Shown in pieces: positions 36,641 through 45,966 of a stretch of DNA of 64,000 nt (within the stretch, counting starts at the first letter, position 1; every line of letters begins with the position of its first letter). The stretch is from Seonamhaeicola sp. GTDB taxonomy: Bacteria; Bacteroidota; Bacteroidia; Flavobacteriales; Flavobacteriaceae. The stretch covers positions 124,001-188,000 of the forward strand of contig NZ_JANQJQ010000005.1 of the NCBI RefSeq assembly GCF_028281565.1, read 5' to 3'. The translations under genes and the position numbers were made by a program. The notes beneath the pieces were generated by a model. The model saw nothing but the letters and a program-made list of their open reading frames with translations, searched no databases and had not been told where the DNA came from.

Positions 36641-36820
36641 ACCTGGTTGGTAATAAATCATCACAAATCTTTTGTCTAAAGTGTTAATTAAGATTATGTA
36701 TATTTATTAACAATGAAAAAGAGGAAATTATTACTGAATAAAAAAATAGAGGTTATTTTTATGGCTAACATTTACATCCCGTACTTCATGAACTCTTGTA
36801 AAATAAGGAAAGTTAGATGT

Positions 36821-36835
36821 TGTATCGGGAAGTAA
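36821..36835 (+). other. Middle att-like site (second copy of the mnmE 3' end)
   Basis: TGTATCGGGAAGTAA also encodes Cys-Ile-Gly-Lys-stop. It differs from the mnmE end at 3 of 15 bases, all synonymous (GGC/GGG, AAA/AAG, TAG/TAA), as if derived from the mnmE gene of another host. It separates the polysaccharide locus from the hydrogenase genes. A 40-codon frame from ATG 36713 runs into it in the same register. Confidence 0.65.
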
Positions 36836-36904
36836 CCTCAACCATTCAACAATTAACAAATCAATTGTGGATTTTCGAAATGATCTGGGTAAATAGAGAC
36901 TAAA

Positions 36905-37168
36905 TTAATCAGATGATTCTAAATCATCCAATTCATGAAGTTCGTCTAGCTGTTTTAAGAGTTCAAATGTTTTTTTAGCTTCTTCTTCATCTATTACACT
37001 GATAGCAGCACCTACATGAACCAAAACATAATCGCCTACATTGGCTTCAGGGACCAATGTAAGACTCACTTCCTTCACAACGCCATCGAAGGAGACTTTA
37101 CCGGTTCTGAAGGTTTCGTCTAATTCAGCAGTAATTTCGATAAGTTTTCCCGGGATTGATAGGCACAT
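36905..37168 (-). CDS. hypC: Hydrogenase maturation chaperone HypC
   Basis: An 87-residue HypC/HupF protein starting MCLSIPGKLIEI, where Cys2 is the essential residue that carries the Fe(CN)2CO group with HypD. The central VGDYVLVHVGAAISVIDEEEA matches the family. It is the last gene of the leftward operon hoxF1-hoxUY1-hoxH1-protease-hypB-hypC, 5 bp after hypB. Confidence 0.96.
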   Translation of the reverse strand: MCLSIPGKLIEITAELDETFRTGKVSFDGVVKEVSLTLVPEANVGDYVLVHVGAAISVIDEEEAKKTFELLKQLDELHELDDLESSD

Positions 37169-37173
37169 AAGTC

Positions 37174-37992
37174 TTAAATATTAGATTTTAACCAGTTGTA
37201 CCATTGCTCCATACCTTGACCATTGGTGGCAGACATTTCAAAGAATTTTAGGTTAGGGTTAACCTGTAAGGCATACTCCTTAAGTTTGTTAATGTCAATA
37301 TTAACATAGGGTAACAAATCAATCTTATTAATGATACATATGTCAGCTGTATGAAACATATCCGGATACTTCACAGGTTTATCTTCGCCTTCAGTAGTAC
37401 TAATGATGACCACGCGTTTGTTTTCGCCAAGGTCGAACATAGAAGGGCAAACCAGGTTCCCCACATTCTCAATCATTAAGATTGAATCGTTATTCATTTC
37501 TAGCTTCTTAACAGCATCATAAATCATATCACTCTCAAGATGACAACCCTTTCCAGTATTGATCTGAATCACAGGAATATTTAAGGCATCTATTCTGTTA
37601 GCATCGTTAAGGGTTTGTTGGTCACCTTCAATCACATAAAATGGAATGGATTCTTTGAGATCAGAAAGTGTTCTTTCTAAAATTGAGGTTTTTCCACTTC
37701 CCGGAGAACTAACTAAATTTAGTGCGAAAATATTTTTCGCTTCAAAATACCCCCGGTTTCTAGCAGCAAGAATTTGATTATGTTGAAGCACATCTTGCTC
37801 CACCTCTAATACTTTGCTCCTGTGATCGTGGTCGTGGTGATGATGGTGATGACCGTGATCATGTCCGTGATGATGATCATGGTTATGTTCATGATGATGG
37901 TGATGATGGTGTCCATGATCATGAGTATGTTCTCCAGGAGATGTAATTACCGGACCATTTCCGTCTGTTCCGCAACCGCAAGTTCCGCACAT
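37174..37992 (-). CDS. hypB: Hydrogenase nickel-insertion GTPase HypB with His-rich region
   Basis: A 272-residue HypB. The N-terminus MCGTCGCG carries the CxxCGC nickel site, followed by a histidine/aspartate-rich stretch (about residues 21-57) with some 30 histidines, typical of nickel-storing HypB. The G domain has NLVSSPGSGKTSIL (P-loop), a nickel-site Cys-His in GKGCHLESDM and NKIDLLPY (G4). It delivers nickel to the hydrogenase large subunits with HypA. It is 19 bp downstream of the protease gene. Confidence 0.96.
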   Translation of the reverse strand: MCGTCGCGTDGNGPVITSPGEHTHDHGHHHHHHHEHNHDHHHGHDHGHHHHHHDHDHRSKVLEVEQDVLQHNQILAARNRGYFEAKNIFALNLVSSPGSGKTSILERTLSDLKESIPFYVIEGDQQTLNDANRIDALNIPVIQINTGKGCHLESDMIYDAVKKLEMNNDSILMIENVGNLVCPSMFDLGENKRVVIISTTEGEDKPVKYPDMFHTADICIINKIDLLPYVNIDINKLKEYALQVNPNLKFFEMSATNGQGMEQWYNWLKSNI

Positions 37993-38011
37993 AGTATTAG
38001 GTTTTAATTGA

Positions 38012-38467
38012 TTAAAGATACGTATTTACTATGGTTTCCTTAAAATAATTTTTTGCCTTTTCCAGATTTACTTCACCTTTAGGGGTTAATCCTATTTGAA
38101 GTTCCCATTCGTAACCCTTAATGGCTAGTATATGAGCCTCGGGATATTTTTTGTAAACGTTATTACAGAGAAACATCACAGTTTCCGGCATCAATGCATG
38201 GGTGCTAAAGCTATACGCTTCAGATCCTTCGCACTTGTCAAAAGAGAACGATGTTATAGTTTCATCTTTTGTGGCATCCACAAAAATGACCTGATCGTAT
38301 TGGGACATTAATTCGGCATCCTCGATTTGAAGTTGGTATCTGTATTCGATATCCAGATTAAGGTCAAGGGTTTCCAGATAGTCCATTAACGCCCAACCTA
38401 AACCATCATCTTGTCTGCCATTATTGCCAATACCAATAATAATTGTTTTTTTATCTGTATTTTTCAT
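38012..38467 (-). CDS. Hydrogenase maturation endopeptidase (HoxW/HycI-like)
   Basis: A 151-residue protease of the HyaD/HycI family that removes the C-terminal peptide from a matured [NiFe] large subunit. The nickel-sensing residues appear in IIGIGNNGRQDDGLG (first Asp), VIFVDATKD (second Asp) and FSTHALMPE (His). Its start lies 17 bp inside hoxH1, so it probably serves HoxH1 and may also serve HoxH2, which has no own protease. Confidence 0.9.
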   Translation of the reverse strand: MKNTDKKTIIIGIGNNGRQDDGLGWALMDYLETLDLNLDIEYRYQLQIEDAELMSQYDQVIFVDATKDETITSFSFDKCEGSEAYSFSTHALMPETVMFLCNNVYKKYPEAHILAIKGYEWELQIGLTPKGEVNLEKAKNYFKETIVNTYL

Positions 38468-39902
38468 CTACAATATTTCCAAAGGCATCTTCAATTGTTA
38501 CATGCAGTGGCATTTGTCCAAGTGCATGCGTTGCACAACTCAAACAAGGATCATAAGCTCTAATGGCAATTTCTACCTGATTAAGCATAGGTTCTGTTAT
38601 TTCCGGTTTTTCATTAAGAACTTCCTGAGCAACAGCTCTCACGCCACGATTCATTGCCTCGTTATTATGAGTTGTTGAAACAATAAGGTTACATTTTGTA
38701 ATCAACCCTTTATCGTCTGTATGATATTCATGAATTAGAGTTCCTCTAGGTGCTTCAATTATGCCGATACCTTTGTTTCTTTTTACACCTTCTCTTAATA
38801 AGTCGCTTCCTAAAATTTCAGGATCGTTTAATAGTTCTTTCATTAACTCAGCGCAATGCAACATTTCAATCAAACGGGCCCAATGCGTATGCATGGTCAT
38901 GTTATTGGGTTTATTATGCGTATATGCCTTAAAAATTAATCGCTCGGTTTCTGCCAATGGCGTTTTAATATGCGAGCATACATTCATACGTGCCAGAGGA
39001 CCAACTCTATTCCAGCCTTTTTCACGACCAAGGTCTTTCATATAGGGAAATTTAAGATAGGACCAGGGTTCTACTGCTTCCTTAAAATGATAGCCATATT
39101 CATTATCAGAAATATTCATCAGTTCATTACCGTGAGCATCAATTGACCGAAGGCGTCCGTCGTATAATTCTAAGGCTCCTGTCTTTTTATCTACCAATCC
39201 CAAATGATTAGAATGATAAGCTGCAAAATTGTCAATCCAATTCGCGTTGTCCGTATGATAGGTCTTCATAAAATCGATAATCTCCTTACACCAGTTAATC
39301 ATGGTGTCTATATTAGGGATTTGCTTTCCATCTAAGAAATACTCGCGTTCTTCTTTAGTAAAGGTTTTGTGAACACCCCCGGGAACTGCTAAAATTCCAT
39401 GAATCTTTTTACCCGCTAATGCTTTGATCATTTCCTGACCAAACTTTCGCATCAAAATACCTTTTTTGGCAAGTGCTTGATTTTCGGTAGCAACGGCTAC
39501 AATATTTCTTTTTTCTGCGGGAGCGTCAACTCCAAATAACAAGTCAGGTGAAGCTAAATAGAAAAAGTGTAGTGCGTGTGATTGAAATACTTGTCCGTAA
39601 TGTAACAGCTTCCTCAATTTGGTTGCTGTTGGAGATAGATTTTCCGAGTCAACACCAACCAATTGATCAATGGCCTTTGCCGCTGCCACATGGTGGCTCA
39701 CAGGACATATGCCACATAAGCGCTGTACTAAAACAGGGGCCTCCCAATACGGATGCCCTTGTATGAATTTCTCAAACCCTCTAAATTCTACTATGTGTAA
39801 AAAGGCATCATCAACCTTTCCGTTTTCGTCTAATTTGATAGTCACTTTACCATGACCCTCTACACGTGTTACTGGTTCTATTACTATTTTTCTCTTGCTC
39901 AT
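38451..39902 (-). CDS. hoxH: [NiFe] hydrogenase large subunit, Hox type, copy 1
   Basis: A 483-residue catalytic subunit that binds the NiFe(CN)2CO site. The four cysteines are present: RLCGICPVSHH (Cys63, Cys66) and DPCLSCATH (Cys453, Cys456, His459), followed by a 24-residue C-terminal peptide to be cleaved after His459. The GICPVSHH form is typical of group 3d (NAD-linked) enzymes. It lies 16 bp after hoxUY1 and overlaps the protease gene. The second copy at 43241 is closely related throughout; its C-terminal peptide differs. Confidence 0.95.
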   Translation of the reverse strand: MSKRKIVIEPVTRVEGHGKVTIKLDENGKVDDAFLHIVEFRGFEKFIQGHPYWEAPVLVQRLCGICPVSHHVAAAKAIDQLVGVDSENLSPTATKLRKLLHYGQVFQSHALHFFYLASPDLLFGVDAPAEKRNIVAVATENQALAKKGILMRKFGQEMIKALAGKKIHGILAVPGGVHKTFTKEEREYFLDGKQIPNIDTMINWCKEIIDFMKTYHTDNANWIDNFAAYHSNHLGLVDKKTGALELYDGRLRSIDAHGNELMNISDNEYGYHFKEAVEPWSYLKFPYMKDLGREKGWNRVGPLARMNVCSHIKTPLAETERLIFKAYTHNKPNNMTMHTHWARLIEMLHCAELMKELLNDPEILGSDLLREGVKRNKGIGIIEAPRGTLIHEYHTDDKGLITKCNLIVSTTHNNEAMNRGVRAVAQEVLNEKPEITEPMLNQVEIAIRAYDPCLSCATHALGQMPLHVTIEDAFGNIVDEKYR

Positions 39903-39918
39903 CGTTCCGTTTTTTTAA

Positions 39919-41181
39919 CTAGTCGTATTTGAATTCGGGATAGGTAATTGAATATTCTTCATCAAACAGAATATTTTTTACTACATTCCAAATATGGTTG
40001 GCATTTGGAGGACAACCCGGAATGTGATAATCTATCTTAACCACTTCATGATTAGAATATACCTTATCAAGGATTTTAGGGATATCTTCATGATTTGGTA
40101 TGATGGTTTCATTGTCTTCGCTGGTTATTGAGTCAATATACGCTTCTTTTAAACAATCTTCCAGAGGAAATGTATTTCTTAAAGCAGGCACACCGCCCCA
40201 AATGGCGCACTCACCAACAGAGACTAATATATCACAGTGTTTGCGAAACTCCCTGAGCACTTCAATATTATCAGTGTTACAACAACCTCCTTCTACCAGG
40301 CCTATATCGCATCGTTCTTCAAAGTGCTTAATATCTGTAAGTGGTGATTTGTTAAACTCAACTACATCGATGAGATCCATAATACCAAGATCGACATCTA
40401 ACATGGACATGTGACATCCAAAGCATCCTGCCAATGACGCCGTGGCTACACGCTTTTTCTTTCTATTAGTACCATTATGTTTTTTAATATCATCTAGTGG
40501 AATGTTACCTTTTTTAGCATAGTCGTATTGACGATTACCAAACGGCTTACCAAATGATTTGCCCTTAACAAGAATAGATCCTGTGGGACAAATACGCATG
40601 GCATGTTCTGCTTGTTTTTCTGAGAGTTTTGCTTCTTGTTCGTAATCAACCGAAACCAGGGTTTGATTTCCTCTGTTGGTAAAGCTAAAGACCTTATGAC
40701 CATCATTAGTCCTAATTTCTTCTATACAACGTTTACACTTTATACAACGATTTTGATTGACTACAATACGTTCTGGTCTGGCATCTACTACGCGATCTAC
40801 AAATAACCGTGGGAAACGGGTATATCTAATTCCTGTTTCATATCCTAAATTTTGCATTTGGCAGTCACCACTTTTTTCGCAAGAAGGGCAGAAGTGGTTC
40901 CCTTCAACAAACATCATTTCTAAAATAGCTTTTCGATTATCCAGAAGCTCTTTTGTATTAACCTCAATGTCCATTCCTGCATCTACCTTAACGGTACAAC
41001 CTGCTATGGCACGGCCATTATTCTTTACTGTACAAACGCGACAACTACCTAAGGGGTTTAGATGTTTGAAATGACAAAGGGTTGGAATGAAAATACCATT
41101 TTGTTTTGCTGCTTCAATGAGATTTTGCCCTTTTTCAGTGGTACATTCTCTTCCATCTATTTTAAATGATACATTTTTCAT
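39919..41181 (-). CDS. HoxU-HoxY fusion (diaphorase iron-sulfur and hydrogenase small subunit), copy 1
   Basis: A 420-residue fusion. Residues 1-230 are HoxU-like: a [2Fe-2S] ferredoxin domain (Cys36, 47, 50, 62), the NuoG-type motif HFCPSCEKSGDC and a 4Fe-4S motif CIKCKRC plus CPTG. Residues about 245-420 are the HoxY hydrogenase small subunit with one proximal [4Fe-4S] site: GCFGCHMS, the GGCC/ECAIWGG region and IPGCPPN. In known HoxFUYH enzymes these are separate proteins; here one chain would carry electrons from the active site to the diaphorase. It is 17 bp after hoxF1. Confidence 0.92.
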   Translation of the reverse strand: MKNVSFKIDGRECTTEKGQNLIEAAKQNGIFIPTLCHFKHLNPLGSCRVCTVKNNGRAIAGCTVKVDAGMDIEVNTKELLDNRKAILEMMFVEGNHFCPSCEKSGDCQMQNLGYETGIRYTRFPRLFVDRVVDARPERIVVNQNRCIKCKRCIEEIRTNDGHKVFSFTNRGNQTLVSVDYEQEAKLSEKQAEHAMRICPTGSILVKGKSFGKPFGNRQYDYAKKGNIPLDDIKKHNGTNRKKKRVATASLAGCFGCHMSMLDVDLGIMDLIDVVEFNKSPLTDIKHFEERCDIGLVEGGCCNTDNIEVLREFRKHCDILVSVGECAIWGGVPALRNTFPLEDCLKEAYIDSITSEDNETIIPNHEDIPKILDKVYSNHEVVKIDYHIPGCPPNANHIWNVVKNILFDEEYSITYPEFKYD

Positions 41182-41198
41182 ATCAGTCTTATTAAAAT

Positions 41199-42926
41199 CT
41201 ATAGTTGTGTATCTTTAATGTAAGTATCAAACTCCTGCACAGCCTCCTCCATATCAAACTCTACGTTCTGGAATTCGTTAGTTGGAGCAATCTTTACATT
41301 AAAGTAATCTTTGAATTTGTCTATGGCATATATTAATGAGTTAGGGGATGATTTACCTAAACCACATCTACTTGAGAGTTTAATAATATTTCCCCACTGT
41401 TTAATTTCATCAACATCTTCCAGGGAGCCCAATCCGCGCTGCATTTTTTTAACCTTTTCCGTAAGGATAAAATTACCAGCCCTGCAAGGCGTACATACAC
41501 CACACGACTCTTCTTTGAAGAATTCCATATAGTTCCTTAAAATTTGAAGAATATCCCGCGTACGGTTAAAAACCATAAAAGATCCGCCACATAGAATATC
41601 TTCCTGACAGATGCGTCTATGGAATTCATCTGGACCAACACATTCACCGGAAGGACCGCTAACCTGAACAAAATAAGGGGCTGTAGCCTGACTCATTTCC
41701 ATGGTTAATAAATCTCGAATAGGCATTCCGTATTCAATTTCATAAATGCCGGGTTTAGCAACGTCACCAGAAATACTAATAAGCTTAGTCCCGGGTGAAC
41801 CTTCTGTACCCATGCTTAAATAATGATCTTCTCCTAATTCTATAATACGTGATGCATATGCTAATGTTTCTACATTATTAACTATAGTAGGTTTGTGCTT
41901 AAATCCGTGTTTTGTAGCAGACCACATACGTACGGGAGGCTCACCTCTGCGGCCTTCTAATGACTCTATTAATGCTGATGCGGCACCACAAACGTAGGAT
42001 CCTGCTCCCAGTTGAATTCGAATATCAAAATCGAATCCTTTAACACCTTGTATATTTTTGCCTAGTAGATTGGCATCACGAAATTCTTGTAATAAAGCCT
42101 CAAGTTGGTCTTTGAAAAACTGGTATTCTGCTCGCAGATATACAATACCTTCCTTAGCACCGGTAGCATAACTGGCTAGTATCATTCCTTCGAAAACCAG
42201 TCCTGGTACATGCTGAAGTACAGCACGATCTTTAAAAGTACCCGGTTCGCCTTCGTCGGCATTGCATATAATAAATTTTTCATCATCCTCATTATTCTTA
42301 CACGATTGCCATTTGTAGCCTACGGGGAAAAATGCACCACCCAAACCTAAAAGATTCGATTTGGAAATTTTATCAACAATTTCCTGCTTTGTAAACTTTA
42401 ATCCTTCTCTAATACTCTTACCCATTTCATAATGTCTGAAAATAATGGCTTTATCGCCTTCAGGTATATGTTGGATTTTACTGATGGTTTTACTTGAAAA
42501 ATCTTTTACATCTTCTCCATTTTTAATCTTATCAATGATTAGATTTACTTTTCTTGGGGTTAGGTCTGTAAATGGTTGAAAATTAATCAAAGCTGCTGGT
42601 TCCTGATCACTTAAACCAATACAGGAAGTTTCAAAAAGTGAGAAATCACCATTTCCCTCTTCGCCGAAAGTACACCCTGTGGCTTTCTCTAAGGCTGTTT
42701 TAACATCTTCAAACCCTTTAATTTCTGAGATGATACTATTGTTTAAATATATGGTGTGTTTTCCGGTGGGTTTCTTATGAAAGAAGTGATAAAATGACAC
42801 TACACTTTCTACTTCGACATTGGAAACTTTTAGTTCTTTGGATATTTTCGAAACAGCTTTGTCAGAAATGAATCCGTCTTTGTTTTGATGTTCCCAAAGT
42901 TTGTTTAAAAGATGCGTCCTATCCAT
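41199..42926 (-). CDS. hoxF: HoxE-HoxF-like diaphorase fusion, copy 1, with altered nucleotide site
   Basis: A 575-residue protein: NuoE-like domain (about 1-115) then NuoF-like domain (about 150-560). The [4Fe-4S] site (ESCGVCTPC and RCGLG) is intact. The flavin/NADH site is not: the consensus GRGGAxFP reads G194-L195-GGAFFP, and consensus CGEE[TS]AL reads C-G314-A315-A316-S317-AL, so the two acidic residues are lost. NADEGEPGTFKDR is kept. In the NuoE part only one of four cluster cysteines is obvious (ETSCIG). The protein may have lost NADH use. First gene of the six-gene leftward operon. Confidence 0.92.
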   Translation of the reverse strand: MDRTHLLNKLWEHQNKDGFISDKAVSKISKELKVSNVEVESVVSFYHFFHKKPTGKHTIYLNNSIISEIKGFEDVKTALEKATGCTFGEEGNGDFSLFETSCIGLSDQEPAALINFQPFTDLTPRKVNLIIDKIKNGEDVKDFSSKTISKIQHIPEGDKAIIFRHYEMGKSIREGLKFTKQEIVDKISKSNLLGLGGAFFPVGYKWQSCKNNEDDEKFIICNADEGEPGTFKDRAVLQHVPGLVFEGMILASYATGAKEGIVYLRAEYQFFKDQLEALLQEFRDANLLGKNIQGVKGFDFDIRIQLGAGSYVCGAASALIESLEGRRGEPPVRMWSATKHGFKHKPTIVNNVETLAYASRIIELGEDHYLSMGTEGSPGTKLISISGDVAKPGIYEIEYGMPIRDLLTMEMSQATAPYFVQVSGPSGECVGPDEFHRRICQEDILCGGSFMVFNRTRDILQILRNYMEFFKEESCGVCTPCRAGNFILTEKVKKMQRGLGSLEDVDEIKQWGNIIKLSSRCGLGKSSPNSLIYAIDKFKDYFNVKIAPTNEFQNVEFDMEEAVQEFDTYIKDTQL

Positions 42927-43240
42927 AGTTTTTGCTTTGAAATTTATCAGTTATAAAATTGCGAAATCTATAGGGCTAAAAAGCTGAAATTGGTTAGGTT
43001 TTGGTCGATTTACGAATTACTTAAGGTTTTGCGATTACTTCTGGATATAACACATTAAAACCCAATAAATCCGTAATTAAAATAAGGAAATATTGGGTTT
43101 GATTGATAAATAATCATTTTAAAGCTTAAATGAACTACCTATTCTACTGTTTATTATAAAAATAACCCGACTAAAATATCAAGTGGTTAAAAGAAAACAG
43201 AGAAAAACAGATCATATCTTGCCATTGGTATTTCTGGATA
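42927..43240. promoter_or_regulatory. Spacer between the two hox modules with hairpin and putative promoter
   Basis: A 314-bp gene-free spacer. It has an inverted repeat AAACCCAATA (43058-43067) and TATTGGGTTT (43091-43100), which could partly terminate the hoxF2-UY2-H2 transcript. It also has CGAATTACTTAA at 43013-43024; a near-identical CGAATTGCTTAA lies at 47860-47871 upstream of the second module. The ATGA-N6-TCAT palindrome of the other hydrogenase promoters is absent here. A weak -7-like box TAGATTTC reads leftwards at 42963-42970. Confidence 0.5.
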
Positions 43241-44689
43241 TTACCTTGTTATTTTTTGAATTTGTGTTCCGGTATGATCTAATATCAAAACATCTAATGG
43301 CATCTGTCCAAGTGCATGTGTAGCACAGCTCAAACAAGGGTCATAAGCTCTAATTGCAACTTCTACTTGATTAAGCATGCCTTCGGTAATAGCTTTTTTA
43401 CCATTTATTTCATTCTGGACCACCCATTTCACAGCTTGGTTCATGGCTTCATTATTATGGGTTGTAGAAACAATTAAATTACATCTGGTGATTCGGTCTT
43501 TGTCATCTACTTGATAATGGTGTATTAACGTACCTCTGGGAGCTTCAATGATACCAATACCTTCATTTCGTCTTTCACCTTTTCTTACCAGGTCATTACT
43601 TAGTATGTCGGCATCGTTGAGTAATTTTTTCATCATTTCAGCACAGTAAAGCATTTCAATTAACCGCGCCCAATGAGAATACATGGTCATATTGTTTACT
43701 TCTCCATTGGTGGAAAGTTTAAAGATAATACGTTCTTCTTCAGCTAATGGCGTTTCAATACCGTTACAGACATTCAGACGGGCCAATGGCCCCACACGGT
43801 TCCAACCGGTTTCTTTCCCAATATGATTTAAGTATGGGAACTTAAGGTAAGACCATTTTTCAACACCTTCACTGAAGTATTGTATATAATCTTCGTTCGG
43901 AATATCATTTAAGGTCACTTTGCCGTTTCCATCTAAGGCTCGTAGGTTTCCATCGTATAACTCTAAGAAACCATTTTCTTTTTTCACCAACCCTAAATGA
44001 CCTGAGGGATATTTAGCAAATGAATCCAGCCAGGTTTTATTAGCGTCGTGATAATCCTTCATAAAATCGATAATTTCCTTGGACCAGTTGATCATCGCAT
44101 CCACAGAAGGTATTTCTTTGCTGTTTAAGAAATAATCCCTTTCCTGAAGAAGGATTTTTTTGTGCACCCCTCCTGGAATGGCTGAAATACCATGGATGCG
44201 TTTTCCTGCAATGACTCTAATAACCTCTTGTCCAAATTTTCGCATCAGGATTCCTTTTCTCGCTAAATCCATATGCTCAATTGCTACTTCAGCAACGTTA
44301 CGTTTTGCGGGATCAGCATTAACTCCAAATAATAAATCAGGAGACGCCAGGTAAAAGAAATGTAATGCGTGGGATTGGAATACTTGTCCAAAGTGCAACA
44401 GTTTTCTAATTTTTTGAGCCGGTAAGGTTAGATCATCAGGGTCTAGTCCAACAATCTGATCAATGGCTTTAGCAGCAGCTAAATGATGGCTTACAGGACA
44501 AATGCCACATAGACGTTGCACCATCACCGGAGCTTCCCAATAAGGATGCCCTTGAATAAATCGTTCAAAACCTCTAAATTCTACAATATGAAATTGAGAA
44601 TCTTGAACATTGTTATTTTCATCCAATGTTATAGTAACTTTTCCGTGTCCTTCTACTCTTGTTACGGGATCAATGACTATTTTTTTCAT
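43241..44689 (-). CDS. hoxH: [NiFe] hydrogenase large subunit, Hox type, copy 2
   Basis: A 482-residue paralogue of the large subunit at 38451, with the same active-site cysteines: RLCGICPVSHH (Cys61, Cys64) and DPCLSCATH (Cys452, Cys455, His458). A 24-residue C-terminal peptide (ALGQMPLDV...) remains to be cleaved. It is the last gene of the module hoxF2-hoxUY2-hoxH2, 11 bp after hoxUY2. Unlike copy 1, no protease gene follows; a spacer with a hairpin separates it from hoxF1. Confidence 0.95.
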   Translation of the reverse strand: MKKIVIDPVTRVEGHGKVTITLDENNNVQDSQFHIVEFRGFERFIQGHPYWEAPVMVQRLCGICPVSHHLAAAKAIDQIVGLDPDDLTLPAQKIRKLLHFGQVFQSHALHFFYLASPDLLFGVNADPAKRNVAEVAIEHMDLARKGILMRKFGQEVIRVIAGKRIHGISAIPGGVHKKILLQERDYFLNSKEIPSVDAMINWSKEIIDFMKDYHDANKTWLDSFAKYPSGHLGLVKKENGFLELYDGNLRALDGNGKVTLNDIPNEDYIQYFSEGVEKWSYLKFPYLNHIGKETGWNRVGPLARLNVCNGIETPLAEEERIIFKLSTNGEVNNMTMYSHWARLIEMLYCAEMMKKLLNDADILSNDLVRKGERRNEGIGIIEAPRGTLIHHYQVDDKDRITRCNLIVSTTHNNEAMNQAVKWVVQNEINGKKAITEGMLNQVEVAIRAYDPCLSCATHALGQMPLDVLILDHTGTQIQKITR

Positions 44690-44700
44690 AATTGCAGGGG

Positions 44701-45966
44701 TTAATCATATTTAAATTCTTCATGGGATACTGTAGATTCTTCATTAAGAAGAATGTTTTTAACCACCTTCCAGATATGGTTGGCGTTTGGTGGGCATCCG
44801 GGAATATGATAATCTATTTTTACGATTTCATTACATGGATATACATTGTCTAACAACTTTGGAATGTCCTCGTGATTAGGAATTGTGTTGGCTCCAATTT
44901 CGCTGGTTAAGCCATGAACATAGGCTTCTTCCAGGCACTCTTTGAGCGGTACAAAATTTCTCATGGCAGGGATTCCTCCCATGATAGCGCACTCGCCAAA
45001 TGCAATTAGGATATCGCATTTTTTTCTAAATTCCTTAAGTACTTCAATGTTTTCGGAGTTGCAGCAACCACCTTCTATAAGTCCTACATCACAGTGTTTG
45101 CTGAACTTCTTAATATCTGTTAATGGTGATTTGTTGAATTCTACAACTTCAAGAATATCAATTATGGCGGTATCAATATCTAACAGAGACATATGGCAGC
45201 CAAAGCAGCCCGCAAGTGAGGTTGTAGCAACAATGTATTTGTTTTTTTGTCTTTTCAACCTTAATTCTTCAACATCAGGGAGTTTTAAATCACCGCTAAA
45301 ATCATATTTTCTATTGCCAAAAGGTTGTTCGTAAACCATTCCTTTTACCAGGATAGCGCCTACAGGACATAGATTCATAGCGTGGATTGCTTCAGCATCG
45401 GTTAATTTGGCTTCTTCTTCATAATCTATTTGTACTCTGGTGTTAACGCCACGTTTTACAAATGAGAATACATTTTTACCTTCTTTGGTTTTTACTTCTT
45501 CCACACAGCGTTTACATAATATACAACGATTAGACTCCATGATCATTCGATCTGAATTGAAGTCTACCACCTTATTGCTATAAACATGAGGGAATCTGGA
45601 AACCGTAATTCCCATGTCGTACCCTAGATTTTGCATATCACAATTTCCGCTCTTTTCACAAGAAGGGCAGAAATGGTTGCCTTCTGCATAAAGCATTTCT
45701 ATAAGGGCTTTTCGGGTATTTTGAAGTTCTGAAGTATTCACCTCTATTTGCATGCCTTCATGCACCTTAGTAGTGCAACTTGTGGTGGTTTTTCCGTTAA
45801 CTTCAACGGTACATATTCTACAGGTACCCAGAGAATGATCTACGCCATGGAAATGACAAAGTGTTGGGATATAAATCCCGTTCTCTTTTGCAGCATCTAC
45901 TAGATTTTTTCCTTCCTGTACATGATATTTCTGACCATCAATGGTAATGTTGACTAACTTATTCAT
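44701..45966 (-). CDS. HoxU-HoxY fusion, copy 2
   Basis: A 421-residue fusion with the same architecture as the copy at 39919. The N-terminal ferredoxin domain has LCHFHGVDHSLGTCRICTVE; then come HFCPSCEKSGNC, CILCKRC plus CPVG, and from about residue 245 the HoxY domain with GCFGCHMS, ECAIMGG and IPGCPPN. All iron-sulfur ligands of copy 1 are conserved. It overlaps hoxF2 by 8 bp, so the two are translationally coupled. Both copies end EFKYD, showing how recent or constrained the duplication is. Confidence 0.92.
   Translation of the reverse strand: MNKLVNITIDGQKYHVQEGKNLVDAAKENGIYIPTLCHFHGVDHSLGTCRICTVEVNGKTTTSCTTKVHEGMQIEVNTSELQNTRKALIEMLYAEGNHFCPSCEKSGNCDMQNLGYDMGITVSRFPHVYSNKVVDFNSDRMIMESNRCILCKRCVEEVKTKEGKNVFSFVKRGVNTRVQIDYEEEAKLTDAEAIHAMNLCPVGAILVKGMVYEQPFGNRKYDFSGDLKLPDVEELRLKRQKNKYIVATTSLAGCFGCHMSLLDIDTAIIDILEVVEFNKSPLTDIKKFSKHCDVGLIEGGCCNSENIEVLKEFRKKCDILIAFGECAIMGGIPAMRNFVPLKECLEEAYVHGLTSEIGANTIPNHEDIPKLLDNVYPCNEIVKIDYHIPGCPPNANHIWKVVKNILLNEESTVSHEEFKYD

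Larger units (their letters stand above)
20111..36835. mobile_element. Putative genomic island 1: uronate-glycan utilisation locus
   Basis: Segment bounded by the mnmE 3' end and a second mnmE-end copy at 36821. Cargo: RraA-type aldolase, DUF4861 lipoprotein, AraC regulator, SusC/SusD, GH105, KduI, KduD, unassigned lipoprotein, NRAMP-related transporter, FAD oxidase and a galM fragment. No integrase, transposase or conjugation gene is present, so it would be non-autonomous or decayed. The boundaries rest on the repeat copies alone. Confidence 0.6.

Noticed and set aside
37822-38007. Rightward methionine/valine-rich frame opposite hypB
   Set aside because: It is the antisense of the His-rich codons of hypB, not a gene.
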